Shown here in pieces: positions 18,445 to 28,353 of a stretch of DNA of 64,000 bases (position 1 is its first letter; each line of letters starts with the position of its first letter). A model generated the notes under the pieces. That model had not been told where the DNA came from and searched no databases. It saw nothing but the letters and a program-made list of their open reading frames with translations. The position numbers were made by a program, and so were the translations under genes. Origin of the DNA: Azospirillum doebereinerae (lineage in GTDB: Bacteria > Pseudomonadota > Alphaproteobacteria > Azospirillales > Azospirillaceae); assembly GCF_003989665.1 (NCBI RefSeq), contig NZ_RZIJ01000003.1, positions 186,001-250,000 on the forward strand. The letters run 5' to 3'.

Positions 18445-19500
18445 TCAGCGGAAGGGCGGCGCGTAGAGCATTCCACCGCGCAGCCAGGGGCGGTTCAAGC
18501 CGCGCTCCATGCCGTAGGGTTCGCCCAGGTTGCGGTCGAAGATCTCGCCGTAGTTCCCGACCTGCGCCAGCACCTGCAACGCCCAGTCGTCGGGCAGGCC
18601 CAGCGTCTTGGCGGCGTTTCCGGCGTGGCCCAGCATGCGATGGAGTTCAGAATCGTCGGGAAGCCGCCCGGCCAGCACGTCGGCGGCGCTGACGCCCTTG
18701 GCCTCGGCGAGAATGGTCGCGTGGATCACCCAGCGGCCGATGTCGTACCAGTTGCGGTCGCCGCGCGCGATGTAAGGGGTCAGCGGCTCGCGCGAGATCA
18801 CGTCGGGGTAGATGTGAACACCCAGCCCCGCCTTGCGGTAGCCGGCCAGCGAGGTGACCAGAACCGTGCGGTCGGTGGTCAGCAGCCCGCATTCATGGGC
18901 GAGGAAGGCTTGCAGCGCCTCGTCGAAGGTCTTGAAGGTGCGGATCCGCCACGGGCGGTCGGCCTGACGGATGTGGTCCTGGAGGTTGCGTTCGGTGGTG
19001 GTGGAGGATTTCACGCAGACCGTCTGGGGGCCGACCCGCTCCAGCGGTGGCACCGGCCCGTCGCCCAGCGTGGCGAATCCCTGCCCATCGTAGAGCAGAG
19101 GCAGAAGAAATTCGATGTCGAAAGACACGTCCCGCGAGAAGGTCCAGGTCGTGGTGGTCAGCGCCACATCGACCTCGTGCTTTTCGACCGCCTCGAACTC
19201 CTGCGGCTTGTCGGGCAGGCGGACGACGCGGATCGCCTGGGCGTTGCCGAGCGTCGCGGCGGCGTAGGCCCGGCAAAAATCCACCAGGAAGCCGTCGAGA
19301 TGCCCCTGCGGGTCGGTGAAGGAAATGCCGCTGACGCCGCTGCGCAGGCCGCAGACCACGGCGCCCCGGCTGCGGATGCGCTCCAGCGTGTCGCCGTCGG
19401 CGGCCTGGGCGGAACCAGCGGGTCCGCCGACGAACACCAGCGCCCCAACGGCGAGCGCCGCCATGGCGCGCAGCCGCCGTCCCCAATCCCCCATCCTCAT
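18445..19500 (-). CDS. Periplasmic amino-acid-binding protein (AapJ-like, orphan)
   Basis: A 351-residue type II periplasmic binding protein with a clear signal peptide (MAALAVGALVFVGGPAGSAQA). Blocks such as RIRSRGAVVCGLRSGVSGIS, VDFCRAYAAATLGN, CVKSSTTTERNLQDH, LRTVL-type ligand loops and the terminal MLYAPPFR resemble the AapJ/general L-amino-acid receptor encoded at 26083, but identity is moderate. No permease or ATPase gene adjoins it. It lies 55 bases downstream of a chemoreceptor gene, so it may deliver ligand to that receptor rather than to a transporter; this is inference. Confidence 0.87.
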   Translation of the reverse strand: MRMGDWGRRLRAMAALAVGALVFVGGPAGSAQAADGDTLERIRSRGAVVCGLRSGVSGISFTDPQGHLDGFLVDFCRAYAAATLGNAQAIRVVRLPDKPQEFEAVEKHEVDVALTTTTWTFSRDVSFDIEFLLPLLYDGQGFATLGDGPVPPLERVGPQTVCVKSSTTTERNLQDHIRQADRPWRIRTFKTFDEALQAFLAHECGLLTTDRTVLVTSLAGYRKAGLGVHIYPDVISREPLTPYIARGDRNWYDIGRWVIHATILAEAKGVSAADVLAGRLPDDSELHRMLGHAGNAAKTLGLPDDWALQVLAQVGNYGEIFDRNLGEPYGMERGLNRPWLRGGMLYAPPFR

Positions 19501-19555
19501 GCAGCGACCATCCGGACCCCCGACGCGGCACGCGCGCCGCGCCCGGACGGCGGCG

Positions 19556-21757
19556 TCAGGCCGCCTGCTGGGCGCGCAGCGTGCTGAGCAGACTATGCAG
19601 CGAACCCGCCTCCTCGGCCAGCGTGTTCGCCGTCTCGGTCAAGGTGCCGGCGATGTCGCCGGTCTTGGCCGCCTGGGTGTTGACGCCGTCGATGATCGCC
19701 GCGACCTCCCCGGAGGTCGCGGCGATCTCGCCAACGCGGCTCTTGATGTCGGAGGAGGACAGGTTCTGCTTGGCCACCGCGTCGCCGATCAGGTCCTGCA
19801 CCGTGCTGATCCGCTCGACCGACGAGGAGATGCGGGCGAAGGTGCCGACCGTGTTCTGGATGCTGCCGTTGATGGCGCCGACCGAGCTGGCGATCTGCAC
19901 CGTGGCGTTGGCGGTCTCCTCGGCCAGCTTCTTGACCTCCGCCGCGACCACCGCGAAGCCGCGCCCGGCCTCGCCGGCCACCGCCGCCTCGATGGTGGCG
20001 TTCAGCGCCAGCAGCTTGGTCTGGTGGGCAATGCCGGTGATGACGTCGACGATCTTGCGGATCTGCTCGGTGTTCTCGCCCAGCTGCTCGACCACGCCGC
20101 GCGCGGCGGTCAACTCGCCGATGGTGGTGCCGACGACCTCGGCCGCCTCGTGGGCGAGGCCGGAGACGGTGCCGATGGTGCTCATCAGCGCCTCGGCGCT
20201 GCCGTTGCAGGTGGTGGCGCTGCGATTGCTGCGGGCGACGCAGTCGCCGGCGCTGACCGTGCTGTCCAGCGTGCTGGCCGATTGCTGGCGCAGCGTGTCG
20301 GCCAGCGTGCGGAGTTGGCCCGACTGCTGCGCCACGCCCGACGCCACCTGATGCACGTCCTCGACCAGTTGGCGGGCCAGCGCGGCGGAGCGGACCCGGT
20401 CGGTCACGTCGGTCCAGGACAGGGTCTTGCCGATGGCGTTGCCCTGGTCGTCGAGAACGGTGTCGACATGGGCCTCGACCGTCGTCTCCCCGACCTTCAG
20501 GGTGCGGTGGGGGATCGGGGGGTGGTTCGGGTCGGTGCAGACACGGGCAAACTCAGGCCCCTGCGCCAGCAAGTCGGCGGAGGTCTCGTCGATGCCGTGG
20601 CTCTTGCAGAAGGCGTGCGCCGCCGGGTTGACGAAGCCGACCGTGCCGTCGACCCGGAGAAGCGCCGTCGGCACCGGGCTGGAGTCGACCATCCGCTTCA
20701 TCAGGAGGACTTGCTCGACGCTGCCGCGCAGGTGGCGCAGAGCGCCGCCCATCACCGCCAGCTCGTCGCGGCCGGTGCGGGGAATCTCGATGGACAGGTC
20801 GCCGGCGGCGATCTGCTCCATGGCGCGGGCGAACTTGCGCAGATTGGCGAAGACGGCGACCCGCAGCAGCAGCGCCGCCGCGATGGAGACGGCGAGCGCG
20901 AACAGCGCCACCATCTTGATCGCCTCGTTGCGCAGGCGTTCGGTGTTGCCGACGAACTCGCCGATGTCGCGGGAGATCTCGGCGGTCGCCCAGGGCAGGC
21001 CGCCGTCGCCGCCCAGAGCCACCGTGGTGGTGGAGAGCTGGGCGTCCTCTCCCGGAGTGTTGCCCTTGGATTCGAACAGGGTGTTGCCGGCGGTGTCCTT
21101 GAAGCGGATGTCGGCGTTCAGCACCGCGCCCAGCGTGGACAGGCCGGGCAGGGGATCGGTCACCACCTCCAGAAAGCCCAGCACGCGGAAGCCGCCGATC
21201 GGCATGATCATGCTGAACACCGGCTGGCCCTGCGCGTTGCGCCACAGCAGGGAGGAGGGGCGGCGCTTGTCGGCGAGGTCGCGGTTCTTCAGCGCCTCGA
21301 ACAGGGCGGGGACCGAGGCGACGCTGTCCTGGGGCGTGCCGCCGGTCTCGGCGACGCGGTTCATCTCCGCGTCGAAGACGCCGACCGAGACCAGCTTCAC
21401 CTCGCGGTCCACGACGACGGGGCGGGCCGAGATATTCTTGAGCGCCAGGGTCGCCTTGGAGAATTCCTTCTGGTTGACGCTTTCGACCAGGAAGCCGTCG
21501 CGGCTCCATTCGTTGACGTGGCCTTGCAGCCACTCCGTATAATTCTTACGGATCCGGTCGTTGACCAGCACGCTGAGGGTCGCGGCGCTGCTGCTGTCGA
21601 AGGTCGCCACCGCAAAATCGGTGTAGCGTTGCGACACCCAGGCTTGGCTGGCGAACAACGCCGCCACCAGCACGCCGACCACCGACACCATCGCCCGCCG
21701 CAGGGTCCAGAACCGGTAACGCGCCCCGGACTCGTCCAGCTTCATGATCGTTTTCAT
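19556..21757 (-). CDS. Methyl-accepting chemotaxis protein with HAMP and PAS domains
   Basis: A 733-residue chemoreceptor: transmembrane helix 1 (about 22-43), periplasmic sensor domain (44-280) that may be dCache-like, transmembrane helix 2 (281-303), HAMP (about 299-352), a PAS-like domain (355-455, with the VTDRVR end motif) and a cytoplasmic signalling domain to the end. The hairpin tip around 590-630 reads [21 protein letters not shown] and is conserved, although the usual QTN before it is QTK here. It should control CheA activity. A following binding-protein gene 55 bases away suggests joint function in amino-acid taxis. Confidence 0.93.
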   Translation of the reverse strand: MKTIMKLDESGARYRFWTLRRAMVSVVGVLVAALFASQAWVSQRYTDFAVATFDSSSAATLSVLVNDRIRKNYTEWLQGHVNEWSRDGFLVESVNQKEFSKATLALKNISARPVVVDREVKLVSVGVFDAEMNRVAETGGTPQDSVASVPALFEALKNRDLADKRRPSSLLWRNAQGQPVFSMIMPIGGFRVLGFLEVVTDPLPGLSTLGAVLNADIRFKDTAGNTLFESKGNTPGEDAQLSTTTVALGGDGGLPWATAEISRDIGEFVGNTERLRNEAIKMVALFALAVSIAAALLLRVAVFANLRKFARAMEQIAAGDLSIEIPRTGRDELAVMGGALRHLRGSVEQVLLMKRMVDSSPVPTALLRVDGTVGFVNPAAHAFCKSHGIDETSADLLAQGPEFARVCTDPNHPPIPHRTLKVGETTVEAHVDTVLDDQGNAIGKTLSWTDVTDRVRSAALARQLVEDVHQVASGVAQQSGQLRTLADTLRQQSASTLDSTVSAGDCVARSNRSATTCNGSAEALMSTIGTVSGLAHEAAEVVGTTIGELTAARGVVEQLGENTEQIRKIVDVITGIAHQTKLLALNATIEAAVAGEAGRGFAVVAAEVKKLAEETANATVQIASSVGAINGSIQNTVGTFARISSSVERISTVQDLIGDAVAKQNLSSSDIKSRVGEIAATSGEVAAIIDGVNTQAAKTGDIAGTLTETANTLAEEAGSLHSLLSTLRAQQAA

Positions 21758-22158
21758 GTTCGAACCCCTCGCCGCCGCCGCACGGACTGTTGGATTGCAA
21801 CACGGTCATCATCGTTTGAGGCTTTGAACGATTTAGCGTCCATATGTGAATGAGCTGTGACTTTTCATTTGCATTTGAGACAAGCAAAAACAGGAGACAT
21901 CAGAGGTTTATGAAGCTTTTTGGAAAAGACCAAGAAAGACTGCCCTGTTACGAATGAGAAACCGGACAAGCTGAACAATGTCTGGTTTTGGTCTGTTTAG
22001 GGCTTGGGCACATGCCTTTGTGCGTTGCACAAAAATAAACCACGAAGATGAGCGAAAAAAATTTCGCTCATCTTCGTGGTCAGTTTGCCGAGCGCGTGGC
22101 CGCCGAAAGGATGCACGACGGGGGAGTTGGCCCGGGGTTCCGCTTGGAAGGAAAACCC
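21758..22158. other. AT-rich intergenic region of 401 bases
   Basis: Between the chemoreceptor start and the response-regulator stop. Its base composition is clearly more AT-rich than the flanking genes. It must hold the promoter of the chemoreceptor operon (minus strand) and it contains the long perfect hairpin at 22039-22080. A 35-codon plus-strand reading frame (21850-21957) has no support as a gene. No other structure is evident. Confidence 0.6.
22039..22080 (-). terminator. Strong hairpin terminator of the aap-response-regulator operon
   Basis: A 19-bp perfect inverted repeat (ACCACGAAGATGAGCGAAA at 22039-22057 and its exact complement at 22062-22080) with a four-base loop. Read on the minus strand the stem is followed by TTTATTTTTG. 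It lies about 80 bases beyond the stop of the response-regulator gene, so it is read as a rho-independent terminator; its stem is unusually long and AT-rich for this genome. Confidence 0.75.
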
Positions 22159-22866
22159 TCAGCCGCCCTGCGTCACATCCCCGGCGAACAGATAGCCGGT
22201 GCCGTGAACGGTGACGATCAGGCGCGGGTCGGCCGGATCGGGCTCGATCAGGCGGCGCAACCGGCGCACCAGACTGTCGATGGTGCGGTCGGTCGCGTCC
22301 GACTTGCGCCGGGTCGTTGCCGTCAGCAGATAGTCGCGGTTCATCACCCGGCCGGGGTTGCAGACGAAGGTGGACAGAAGCTCGAACTCGGCCCCGGTCA
22401 GCCGAACCGGCCGGTCCTGCGGGTCGGTCAGCCGCATGCGGTCGAGGTAGAGCGTCCAGCCGGAGAAGCTGCGCCGCCGGTCGTCCCGCGCGCTGCCGGG
22501 CGCCTTCAGGCGCCGCAACAGATTGCGCACGCGGGCCAGGATCTCGCGCGGCTCGAAGGGTTTGGCGATGTAGTCGTCCGCCCCCATTTCCAGCCCGATG
22601 ATGCGGTCCAGTTTCTCGCCCCGGCTGCTGACCAGAATGATGCCGATCTCCGAGGCCGCGCGCAGTTCGCGGGTCAGGGTCAGCCCGTCCTGGCGCGGCA
22701 GCCGGATGTCCAGCAGCACCACGTCGACGGACTCGACGGCCAGCAGCGCCTTCAACTCCTCGGCGCTCTTGGCGAGCAGGACGGTGAAGCCCTCGTCCGA
22801 CAGGTAGGACTTCAGCGTCTCGCGCGTGACCGCGTCGTCGTCGGTGATGGCAATGGTCGCCGCCAT
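22159..22866 (-). CDS. OmpR-family response regulator
   Basis: A 235-residue regulator: receiver domain (residues 4-117; acidic pair DDD at 9-11, phospho-acceptor Asp53 in VVLLDIRLP, the lysine in YIAKPF) and a winged-helix DNA-binding domain (about 135-232; [13 protein letters not shown] and VHGTGYLF). It resembles TorR/OmpR-type regulators. It starts 31 bases after aapP on the same strand and is probably part of the amino-acid transport operon. No histidine kinase gene is present in the window, so its partner must be encoded elsewhere. Confidence 0.93.
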   Translation of the reverse strand: MAATIAITDDDAVTRETLKSYLSDEGFTVLLAKSAEELKALLAVESVDVVLLDIRLPRQDGLTLTRELRAASEIGIILVSSRGEKLDRIIGLEMGADDYIAKPFEPREILARVRNLLRRLKAPGSARDDRRRSFSGWTLYLDRMRLTDPQDRPVRLTGAEFELLSTFVCNPGRVMNRDYLLTATTRRKSDATDRTIDSLVRRLRRLIEPDPADPRLIVTVHGTGYLFAGDVTQGG

Positions 22867-22897
22867 GCGCGGGTCCGTCCCTTCCGTCCCGCCGGTC

Positions 22898-23653
22898 TCA
22901 ATGCTCCAGGATCTGGCCCAGGAACTGGCGGGTGCGTTCGCTTTTCGGGTTTTCGAAGAACTCGGCCGGTGACCCGCTCTCGATGATCGAGCCTTCGGCC
23001 ATGAAGATGATAGAGTCCGCGACCGACCGGGCGAAGCCCATTTCGTGGGTGACGCAAACCATCGTCATGCCCTCGTTCGCCAGCTCGATCATGACGTCGA
23101 GCACCTCCTTGACCATCTCGGGATCGAGCGCCGAGGTCGGCTCGTCGAACAGCATGATCTCCGGGCGCATGCACAGCGCGCGGGCGATGGCGACGCGCTG
23201 TTGCTGGCCGCCGGAAAGCTGGCCGGGGAACTTGTGCGCCTGGTCCGGGATGCGGACGCGGCGCAGGTACATCATGGCGATGTCCTCGATCTCCGACTTG
23301 GCCATGCCGCGCACCCAGATCGGCGCGAGGGTCAGGTTCTGAAGGACGCTCAGATGCGGGAACAGGTTGAAGTTCTGGAACACCATCCCGACCTGCTTGC
23401 GGACCTTCTCCACCGACTTCACGTCGTCGGTCAGCTCGGTGCCGTTGACGATGATGTGGCCGGTCTGGTGCGCTTCCAGGCGGTTGATGCAGCGGATCAT
23501 CGTCGACTTGCCCGAGCCCGAGGGGCCGCAGACGACGACCTTCTCGCCCTTGCCGATGGTCAGGCTGACGTCCCGCAGGGCGTGGTAGCTGTTGTACCAC
23601 TTGCCGACCTTGCGGAGTTCGATGATGGCGTTGGCGCTTGTTGCGGCGGTCAT
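22898..23653 (-). CDS. aapP: General L-amino-acid ABC transporter ATP-binding protein
   Basis: A 251-residue ABC ATPase: Walker [10 protein letters not shown] (about residues 44-52), Q-loop in [11 protein letters not shown], signature LSGGQQQR, Walker [15 protein letters not shown] and the switch histidine in CVTHEMGF. It powers polar amino-acid import with the two AapQ/AapM permeases. The start ATG at 23653 ([14 protein letters not shown]) was chosen because it has a GGAGAG site seven bases upstream and matches family length; the reading frame extends further up only as noncoding overlap with aapM. It is followed by the response-regulator gene. Confidence 0.95.
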   Translation of the reverse strand: MTAATSANAIIELRKVGKWYNSYHALRDVSLTIGKGEKVVVCGPSGSGKSTMIRCINRLEAHQTGHIIVNGTELTDDVKSVEKVRKQVGMVFQNFNLFPHLSVLQNLTLAPIWVRGMAKSEIEDIAMMYLRRVRIPDQAHKFPGQLSGGQQQRVAIARALCMRPEIMLFDEPTSALDPEMVKEVLDVMIELANEGMTMVCVTHEMGFARSVADSIIFMAEGSIIESGSPAEFFENPKSERTRQFLGQILEH

Positions 23654-23676
23654 TGCAATGCTCTCCACGAAGCCGG

Positions 23677-24849
23677 TCAGCGGCGGTTGTAGCGGTTCGC
23701 CATGCGCTCCAGCCATTGGCTGTAGCGGGACATGCTGAAGCAGAAGATCCAGAACAGCAGCCCGGCGAAGACATAGACCTCGGCGAAGAAGGGGCGCCAT
23801 TCGGGGTCGGTGGTCGCCACCGTCGCGGCGGTCAGCAGGTCGTACAGGCCGACGATGGTGACCAGCGAGGTGTCCTTGAAGCAGGAGATGAACTGGTTGA
23901 CGATCGGCGGGATCACGATGCGCAGCGCCTGGGGCAGGATGATCAGCCAAGTCTTCTGCCAGTAGCCCAGCCCCAGCGCGTCGGCCGCCTCGTACTGCCC
24001 CTTGGGGATCGCCTGCAACCCGCCGCGCACGGCTTCGGCGAGATAGGCGGCGGTGAACAGGGTCAGACCGGCCAGCGCGCGCAGCAGCTTGTCGATGGTC
24101 ACGCCTTCCGGCAGGAACAGCGGGAACATCACCGAGGCCATGAACAGCACGCTGACCAGCGGCACGCCGCGCATCAACTCGATGAAGCCGACGCAGATGG
24201 TGCGGATCGCCGGCAGCGACGACTGGCGGCCGAGCGCCAGCAGGATCGACAGCGGGAAGGCCAGCGTGATCGAGAACACCGACAGCATCAGCGTGATCGG
24301 CAGCCCGCCCCACTTGTCGTTGGGCACATGGGTCAGACCCAGCACGCCGCCCCACATCAGCACGCCCATGCCGACCAGCACCAGCGCCCAGGCGACGGCG
24401 AGACCGGGCCGCCAGAAGGCGCGGACGCCGCTGACGCCCAGCATCGCCACGAACAGGGCGCAGGCCAGGAAGGGGCGCCACTGCTCGTCGTAGGGGTAGG
24501 TGCCGAAGAAGATCAGCCGGTGCTTGACGACGATGATCGACCAGCAGGCCCCGGCCCCGGCGCGGCATTCCTCGGACGTGCCGAGCCATGTGGCGTCGAG
24601 CAGCACCCAACTGACCACCGGCGGCACCGCGAACCACAGGATGGCGAGGCAGGCCAGCGTCAGGACCGTGTTCAGCTTGGTGTTGAACAGGTTGTCCTTG
24701 GCCCAGCCGAAGGGCTTGAGGGAGGTCATCCCACCTTGCGCACCGTAAGGCGAGGGCGGGGTCGAGGCCTGCGAGGGCTCCTCCTCGTAGGAGGCGGCCC
24801 AGCCGGCGGGCGGGACGGTCGAGGGGGGCGGGGAGAGATCCTTGCTCAT
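23677..24849 (-). CDS. aapM: General L-amino-acid ABC transporter permease
   Basis: A 390-residue inner-membrane permease of the HisM/GlnP family with an N-terminal proline-rich cytoplasmic extension and about eight membrane segments. The EAA loop reads [23 protein letters not shown], where the conserved glycine contacts the ATPase. Its start overlaps the aapQ stop by four bases, giving translational coupling. aapP follows after 23 bases. Confidence 0.94.
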   Translation of the reverse strand: MSKDLSPPPSTVPPAGWAASYEEEPSQASTPPSPYGAQGGMTSLKPFGWAKDNLFNTKLNTVLTLACLAILWFAVPPVVSWVLLDATWLGTSEECRAGAGACWSIIVVKHRLIFFGTYPYDEQWRPFLACALFVAMLGVSGVRAFWRPGLAVAWALVLVGMGVLMWGGVLGLTHVPNDKWGGLPITLMLSVFSITLAFPLSILLALGRQSSLPAIRTICVGFIELMRGVPLVSVLFMASVMFPLFLPEGVTIDKLLRALAGLTLFTAAYLAEAVRGGLQAIPKGQYEAADALGLGYWQKTWLIILPQALRIVIPPIVNQFISCFKDTSLVTIVGLYDLLTAATVATTDPEWRPFFAEVYVFAGLLFWIFCFSMSRYSQWLERMANRYNRR

Positions 24850-26003
24850 CGCGTCACCAGGGCCAATTTTTGGTTGTACCAGTTCATGAAGCCGGCGATG
24901 AGCAGGCTGATGACCAGATAGACGAGCATCATCATCGCCACCGCCTCCACCACCTGGCCGGTCTGGTTGGCCGAGGTGTTGGTGACGCTGACCAGATCCG
25001 GGTAGCCGATGGCGACGGCCAGCGAGCTGTTCTTGGTCAGGTTCAGGTATTGGCTGGTCAGCGGCGGCACGATCACCCGCAGCGCCTGCGGCAGGATGAC
25101 GAGGCGCAGGATGTGCGCCGGGCTGAGGCCCAGCGCCAGACCGGCCTCCGTCTGCCCATGCGGCACGGCGAGGATGCCCGACCGCACGATCTCGGCGATG
25201 AAGCCGGCGGTGTAGACCGACAGCCCGATCAGCAGCGCCGTGAACTCCGGCGAGACCGAGGCGCCGCCTTCGAAATTGAAGCCGGTCAGCACCGGAACGT
25301 CGAAGGCGAAGGGCGCGCCGCTGACCAGGAACACCGCGACCGGCGGCAGCGACACGGCGGCAAGCGCCACGGGCAGGGTGGGGAAGGGCTTGCCGGTGGT
25401 TTCGCGGTGACGGCGGCCGTAGCGGACGACGGCTAAGGCGGCGGCGATGCCGAGGATCAGCGCCAGGAAGGCCCAGCCATGGCCGGGGTGCTCGACGAAG
25501 ACCGGGAATTTCAGGCCGCGGTTGCTGAGGAAGATGTGGGGCAGAACCTCCATCGCCTCGCGCGGGCTGGGCAGCCGGTTCATGATCGTGTACCAGACCA
25601 CCAGTTGCAGCAGCAGCGGCACGTTGCGGACCGTCTCGACGAAGACGGCGGCGAAACGCCCGACCATCCAGTTCGACGACAGCCGCGCCACTCCGATGGC
25701 GACGCCCAGGATCGAGGCCAGCACCACGGCGGCGGCCGACACGGTCAACGTGTTCAACAGGCCGGCGACCAGCGCCTTGAGATAAGTGTCGGAGGCGGCG
25801 TAGGCGATCAGGCTCTCGCCGATCTCGAAGCCGGCCTCGCGCTCCAGGAAGCCGAAGCCGGTGGCGACGCCGCGCGTGCCGAGGTTGGTCAGGGTGTTGG
25901 AAACCAGATACCAGCCGAGGGCGACCGTCGCGGACAGGAACAACGCCTGATACAGCCAGCCCCGCACGCGCGCGGAGTTCAGCGCTTGGACAAGTTTCGA
26001 CAT
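24846..26003 (-). CDS. aapQ: General L-amino-acid ABC transporter permease
   Basis: A 385-residue inner-membrane permease of the polar amino-acid family, partner of AapM. The EAA loop is [23 protein letters not shown], and the later part carries [29 protein letters not shown], a block typical of AapQ/BztB proteins. Several hydrophobic helices span the length. It lies between aapJ, from which it is separated by 79 bases with a stable stem-loop, and aapM, which it overlaps by four bases. Confidence 0.94.
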   Translation of the reverse strand: MSKLVQALNSARVRGWLYQALFLSATVALGWYLVSNTLTNLGTRGVATGFGFLEREAGFEIGESLIAYAASDTYLKALVAGLLNTLTVSAAAVVLASILGVAIGVARLSSNWMVGRFAAVFVETVRNVPLLLQLVVWYTIMNRLPSPREAMEVLPHIFLSNRGLKFPVFVEHPGHGWAFLALILGIAAALAVVRYGRRHRETTGKPFPTLPVALAAVSLPPVAVFLVSGAPFAFDVPVLTGFNFEGGASVSPEFTALLIGLSVYTAGFIAEIVRSGILAVPHGQTEAGLALGLSPAHILRLVILPQALRVIVPPLTSQYLNLTKNSSLAVAIGYPDLVSVTNTSANQTGQVVEAVAMMMLVYLVISLLIAGFMNWYNQKLALVTR

Positions 26004-26028
26004 CTCACGCTCCGTACGGGGGAGGGGA

Positions 26029-26065
26029 GGCGCCGGGAGCGAAGAACGGAACGCTTCCCGGCGCC
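26029..26065 (-). other. Stem-loop between aapJ and aapQ
   Basis: GGCGCCGGGAGCG (26029-26041) pairs with CGCTTCCCGGCGCC (26052-26065) with one bulged base. The hairpin sits between the binding-protein and permease genes and has no T tract. Such structures often protect the upstream binding-protein mRNA from 3' decay so that it accumulates above the permease; that role here is inference. Confidence 0.6.
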
Positions 26066-26082
26066 GGTTCCGGAACCGCCCG

Positions 26083-27114
26083 TTACTTCAGCGGCGGGGC
26101 GTACATGATGCCGCCCTCGGTGTAGAGCGCGTTCTGGCCGCGCGGCATCTTCAGCTTGGAGCCGGCGCCGACGTTGCGCTCGTAGCTCTGGCCGTAGTTG
26201 CCGACCTGCTTGACGATGTTGTAGGCCCAGTTCTCCTCGACGCCGAGCGCCTTGCCGTTGCCGGCGGTCACGCCCAGCAAGCGCTTCACGTCGGGATCGG
26301 GGGAGGTCATGGCGGCGTCGACCGTCTCGGACGTGATGCCCTTCTCCTCGGCCTGGACCATGGCGTAGAAGGCCCAGGTCACGAGGTTGGTCCATTCCTC
26401 GTCGCCCTGGCGGATGGCCGGGGACAGCGGCTCCTTGGAGATCAGCTCCGGCAGGATCAGGAAGTCGTTGGGGTTGGAGGTCTCGGCGGCGCGGATGGCG
26501 GCGAGCTGCGAGGCGTCGGAGGTCAGAGCGTCGCAACGGCCGGCGAAGAACGCCTTGTGCAGTTCCTCGTTCTTCTCGATGACGACCGGCTTGAAGTTCA
26601 TCTTGTTGGCGCGGAAGAAGTCGGCGACGTTCTGCTCGGTCGTGGTGCCGGGCAGGACGCAGACGGTGGCGCCGTTCAACTGCTTGGCGCTCTTCAGCCC
26701 CAGCTTGGCCGAGACCATGAAGCCCTGGCCGTCGTAGTAGTTGGTCGGCGCGAAGTTCAGGCCGTTGGCGGTGTCGCGGGTCAGCGTGCGGGTGGTGTTG
26801 CGCGACAGCAGATCGACTTCGCCCGACTGGAGGGCGGGCAGGCGCTGCTGGGCCGACAGCGGGGTGTACTTGACCTTCTCGGCGTCGCCGAACATGGCGG
26901 CGGCGACGGCGCGGCAGACATCCACATCCAGGCCGGTCCACTTGCCCTTGTCATCGGGGGCCGAGAAGCCGTACAGCCCGAGATTGACGCCGCACTGGAC
27001 GTAGCCCTTCTGCTTCACGCCGTCGAAGGTCGCGCCGGCCTGCGCGGTGCCCGACAGGGCGAGCGGAAGAGTCACAACAGCCGCGAGAGCCGCCGCCTGG
27101 AGTTTGCTGATCAC
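26083..27114 (-). CDS. aapJ: General L-amino-acid periplasmic binding protein
   Basis: A 343-residue periplasmic receptor of the general L-amino-acid transporter. GTG at 27114 was chosen as start because AAGGAGA lies just upstream and the resulting N-terminus is a good signal peptide (ISKLQAAALAAVVTLPLALS, then GTAQA). Family blocks include VKQKGYVQCGVNLGLYGFS, GLDVDVCRAVAAAMFGD, CVLPGTTTEQNVADFF and the C-terminal GGIMYAPPLK. It is first in the aapJQMP-response-regulator operon. A paralog lies at 18445-19500. Confidence 0.95.
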   Translation of the reverse strand: MISKLQAAALAAVVTLPLALSGTAQAGATFDGVKQKGYVQCGVNLGLYGFSAPDDKGKWTGLDVDVCRAVAAAMFGDAEKVKYTPLSAQQRLPALQSGEVDLLSRNTTRTLTRDTANGLNFAPTNYYDGQGFMVSAKLGLKSAKQLNGATVCVLPGTTTEQNVADFFRANKMNFKPVVIEKNEELHKAFFAGRCDALTSDASQLAAIRAAETSNPNDFLILPELISKEPLSPAIRQGDEEWTNLVTWAFYAMVQAEEKGITSETVDAAMTSPDPDVKRLLGVTAGNGKALGVEENWAYNIVKQVGNYGQSYERNVGAGSKLKMPRGQNALYTEGGIMYAPPLK

Positions 27115-27272
27115 CCGAAGTCTCCTTGCTCTGCGAACGATCCGACCGCCGAACCGTTCGAGGGAGACCATCGGTTAAGGCCTTGAACAAATTCCTCCGC
27201 GTTTGTGAACAGAATGAGGAGCGTTGTGCACGGCTTGGTCATAGGATCATCGGCCAGGGGAGGGGGCGGCCC

Positions 27273-27506
27273 TCATTCGGCGGCCACCCGGAGATCGGGC
27301 TTCGGGCGATGGTCGGAAGTCCGGCGGCCCATGGTGATGTTCTTGGGCGCCCGGATCTCGCGGTTGCGCCACGTCCAGCATTCGCCGGTCTCGTCCTGGA
27401 AGCAGACCCAGCACAGATCGTGCTCCGGCCCGTAATCGATCAGGAAATGGGCGAGCGCCGGGCCCTTGGGCGTGTCCATGGGAAGGGGCGGGTTCAGTTG
27501 CAGCAT
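27273..27506 (-). CDS. Conserved small hypothetical protein
   Basis: A 77-residue protein beginning MLQLNPPLPMDTPKGPALAH and continuing with FLIDYGPEHDLCWVCFQDE and WTWRNREIRAPKNITMGR. The Trp/Cys-rich centre looks like a compact beta domain found in small hypothetical proteins of Azospirillum and Rhizobium relatives, but I do not know a function. ATG at 27506 has AGGAA nine bases upstream and is preferred over a longer start at 27575. It stands alone between aapJ (158 bases downstream on the same strand) and the divergent sigma factor. Confidence 0.7.
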   Translation of the reverse strand: MLQLNPPLPMDTPKGPALAHFLIDYGPEHDLCWVCFQDETGECWTWRNREIRAPKNITMGRRTSDHRPKPDLRVAAE

Positions 27507-27774
27507 CGGGGGTGGTTCCTCAAGGCGGTTCGGTGGGCGGCTTGGCCTCGTTCTGTGAAGGGTAAACGCCGCCATGGCCCGGATCGTTCAACGGTCGGAA
27601 GCCACCTCCCCCAAAGGGACATGAAAAGCGCATAATTACAGTTATGGAAAATAAATGATCTTCATGCGATATCGCATAATGCGGGTTCCAGAGAAAATGC
27701 CGCAGCCCGCGCAGGATTGTCGGACCCGTATCGTATAACCTATCGAAAGCAATCTGGAGCGGACGGACAAAGGC
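27507..27774. promoter_or_regulatory. Divergent regulatory region upstream of the ECF sigma operon
   Basis: 268 bases between two divergent genes. The section 27620-27740 is markedly AT-rich. It holds a perfect 14-bp palindrome, ATGCGATATCGCAT (27664-27677), which may be an operator. No promoter with recognisable ECF-type -35/-10 elements could be assigned. Confidence 0.4.
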
Positions 27775-28353
27775 GTGGAGCCTAGGGAAGACGATACGGT
27801 TTCCGATGAGTCCTTGATGGCGGATGCCGCCGCTGGAGACCGAAAAGCCTTCGGAACTCTGACGCGCCGGCACATGCGGCGCAGCCTTGCCTTGGCCCAG
27901 CGCGTCGTCGGCAACGCCAGCGACGCGGAGGAGATCGTGCAGGACGCTTTCCTTCAAATCTGGGCGAATGCCGACCGCTGGCGGGGCGACGGGACGCGGT
28001 TCACGACATGGCTCTACCGCATCGTCGTGAACCGGTCCATCGACTACCGGCGACGGCGGAGCTTTGCGCCGCTGGATGCCGCCGAGGAGATCGTCGACCC
28101 GGCCTGGAGCGCCGAGACGCTGATCGACGGGCGCCGCATCGGCGCGGAGGTCGACGCCGCCATCGCCGCCTTGCCGGAACGGCAGCGTGCCGCGCTCAGC
28201 CTTTGCTACCATGAGGAGATGACGTGCGCGGAGGCGTCGGAGGTTCTGCAAGTTTCGGTTTCGGCAATGGAAAGTCTTCTCGTGCGTGCGCGCCGTGTGG
28301 TACGCGCACGTCTTCAACCCCTGATCCGTCAGAAGGACGGCGTACGGCCATGA
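27775..28353 (+). CDS. ECF (group 4) sigma factor
   Basis: A 192-residue RNA polymerase sigma factor with region 2 (about 26-95; GDRKAFGTLTRRHMRRSLAL, DAEEIVQDAFLQIW, TWLYRIVVNRSIDYRRR) and region 4 (about 130-185; LPERQRAALSLCYHEEMTCA, then ASEVLQVSVSAMESLLVRA). Start is GTG. Its stop overlaps the next gene by four bases, and the third gene overlaps again, so the three form a tightly coupled operon resembling CnrH-CnrY-CnrX metal-response modules. Confidence 0.93.
   Translation: MEPREDDTVSDESLMADAAAGDRKAFGTLTRRHMRRSLALAQRVVGNASDAEEIVQDAFLQIWANADRWRGDGTRFTTWLYRIVVNRSIDYRRRRSFAPLDAAEEIVDPAWSAETLIDGRRIGAEVDAAIAALPERQRAALSLCYHEEMTCAEASEVLQVSVSAMESLLVRARRVVRARLQPLIRQKDGVRP

Noticed and set aside
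21850..21957. Small plus-strand frame of 35 residues in the AT-rich gap
   Set aside because: No ribosome-binding site, no recognisable family, and the gap is AT-rich enough for a chance frame.
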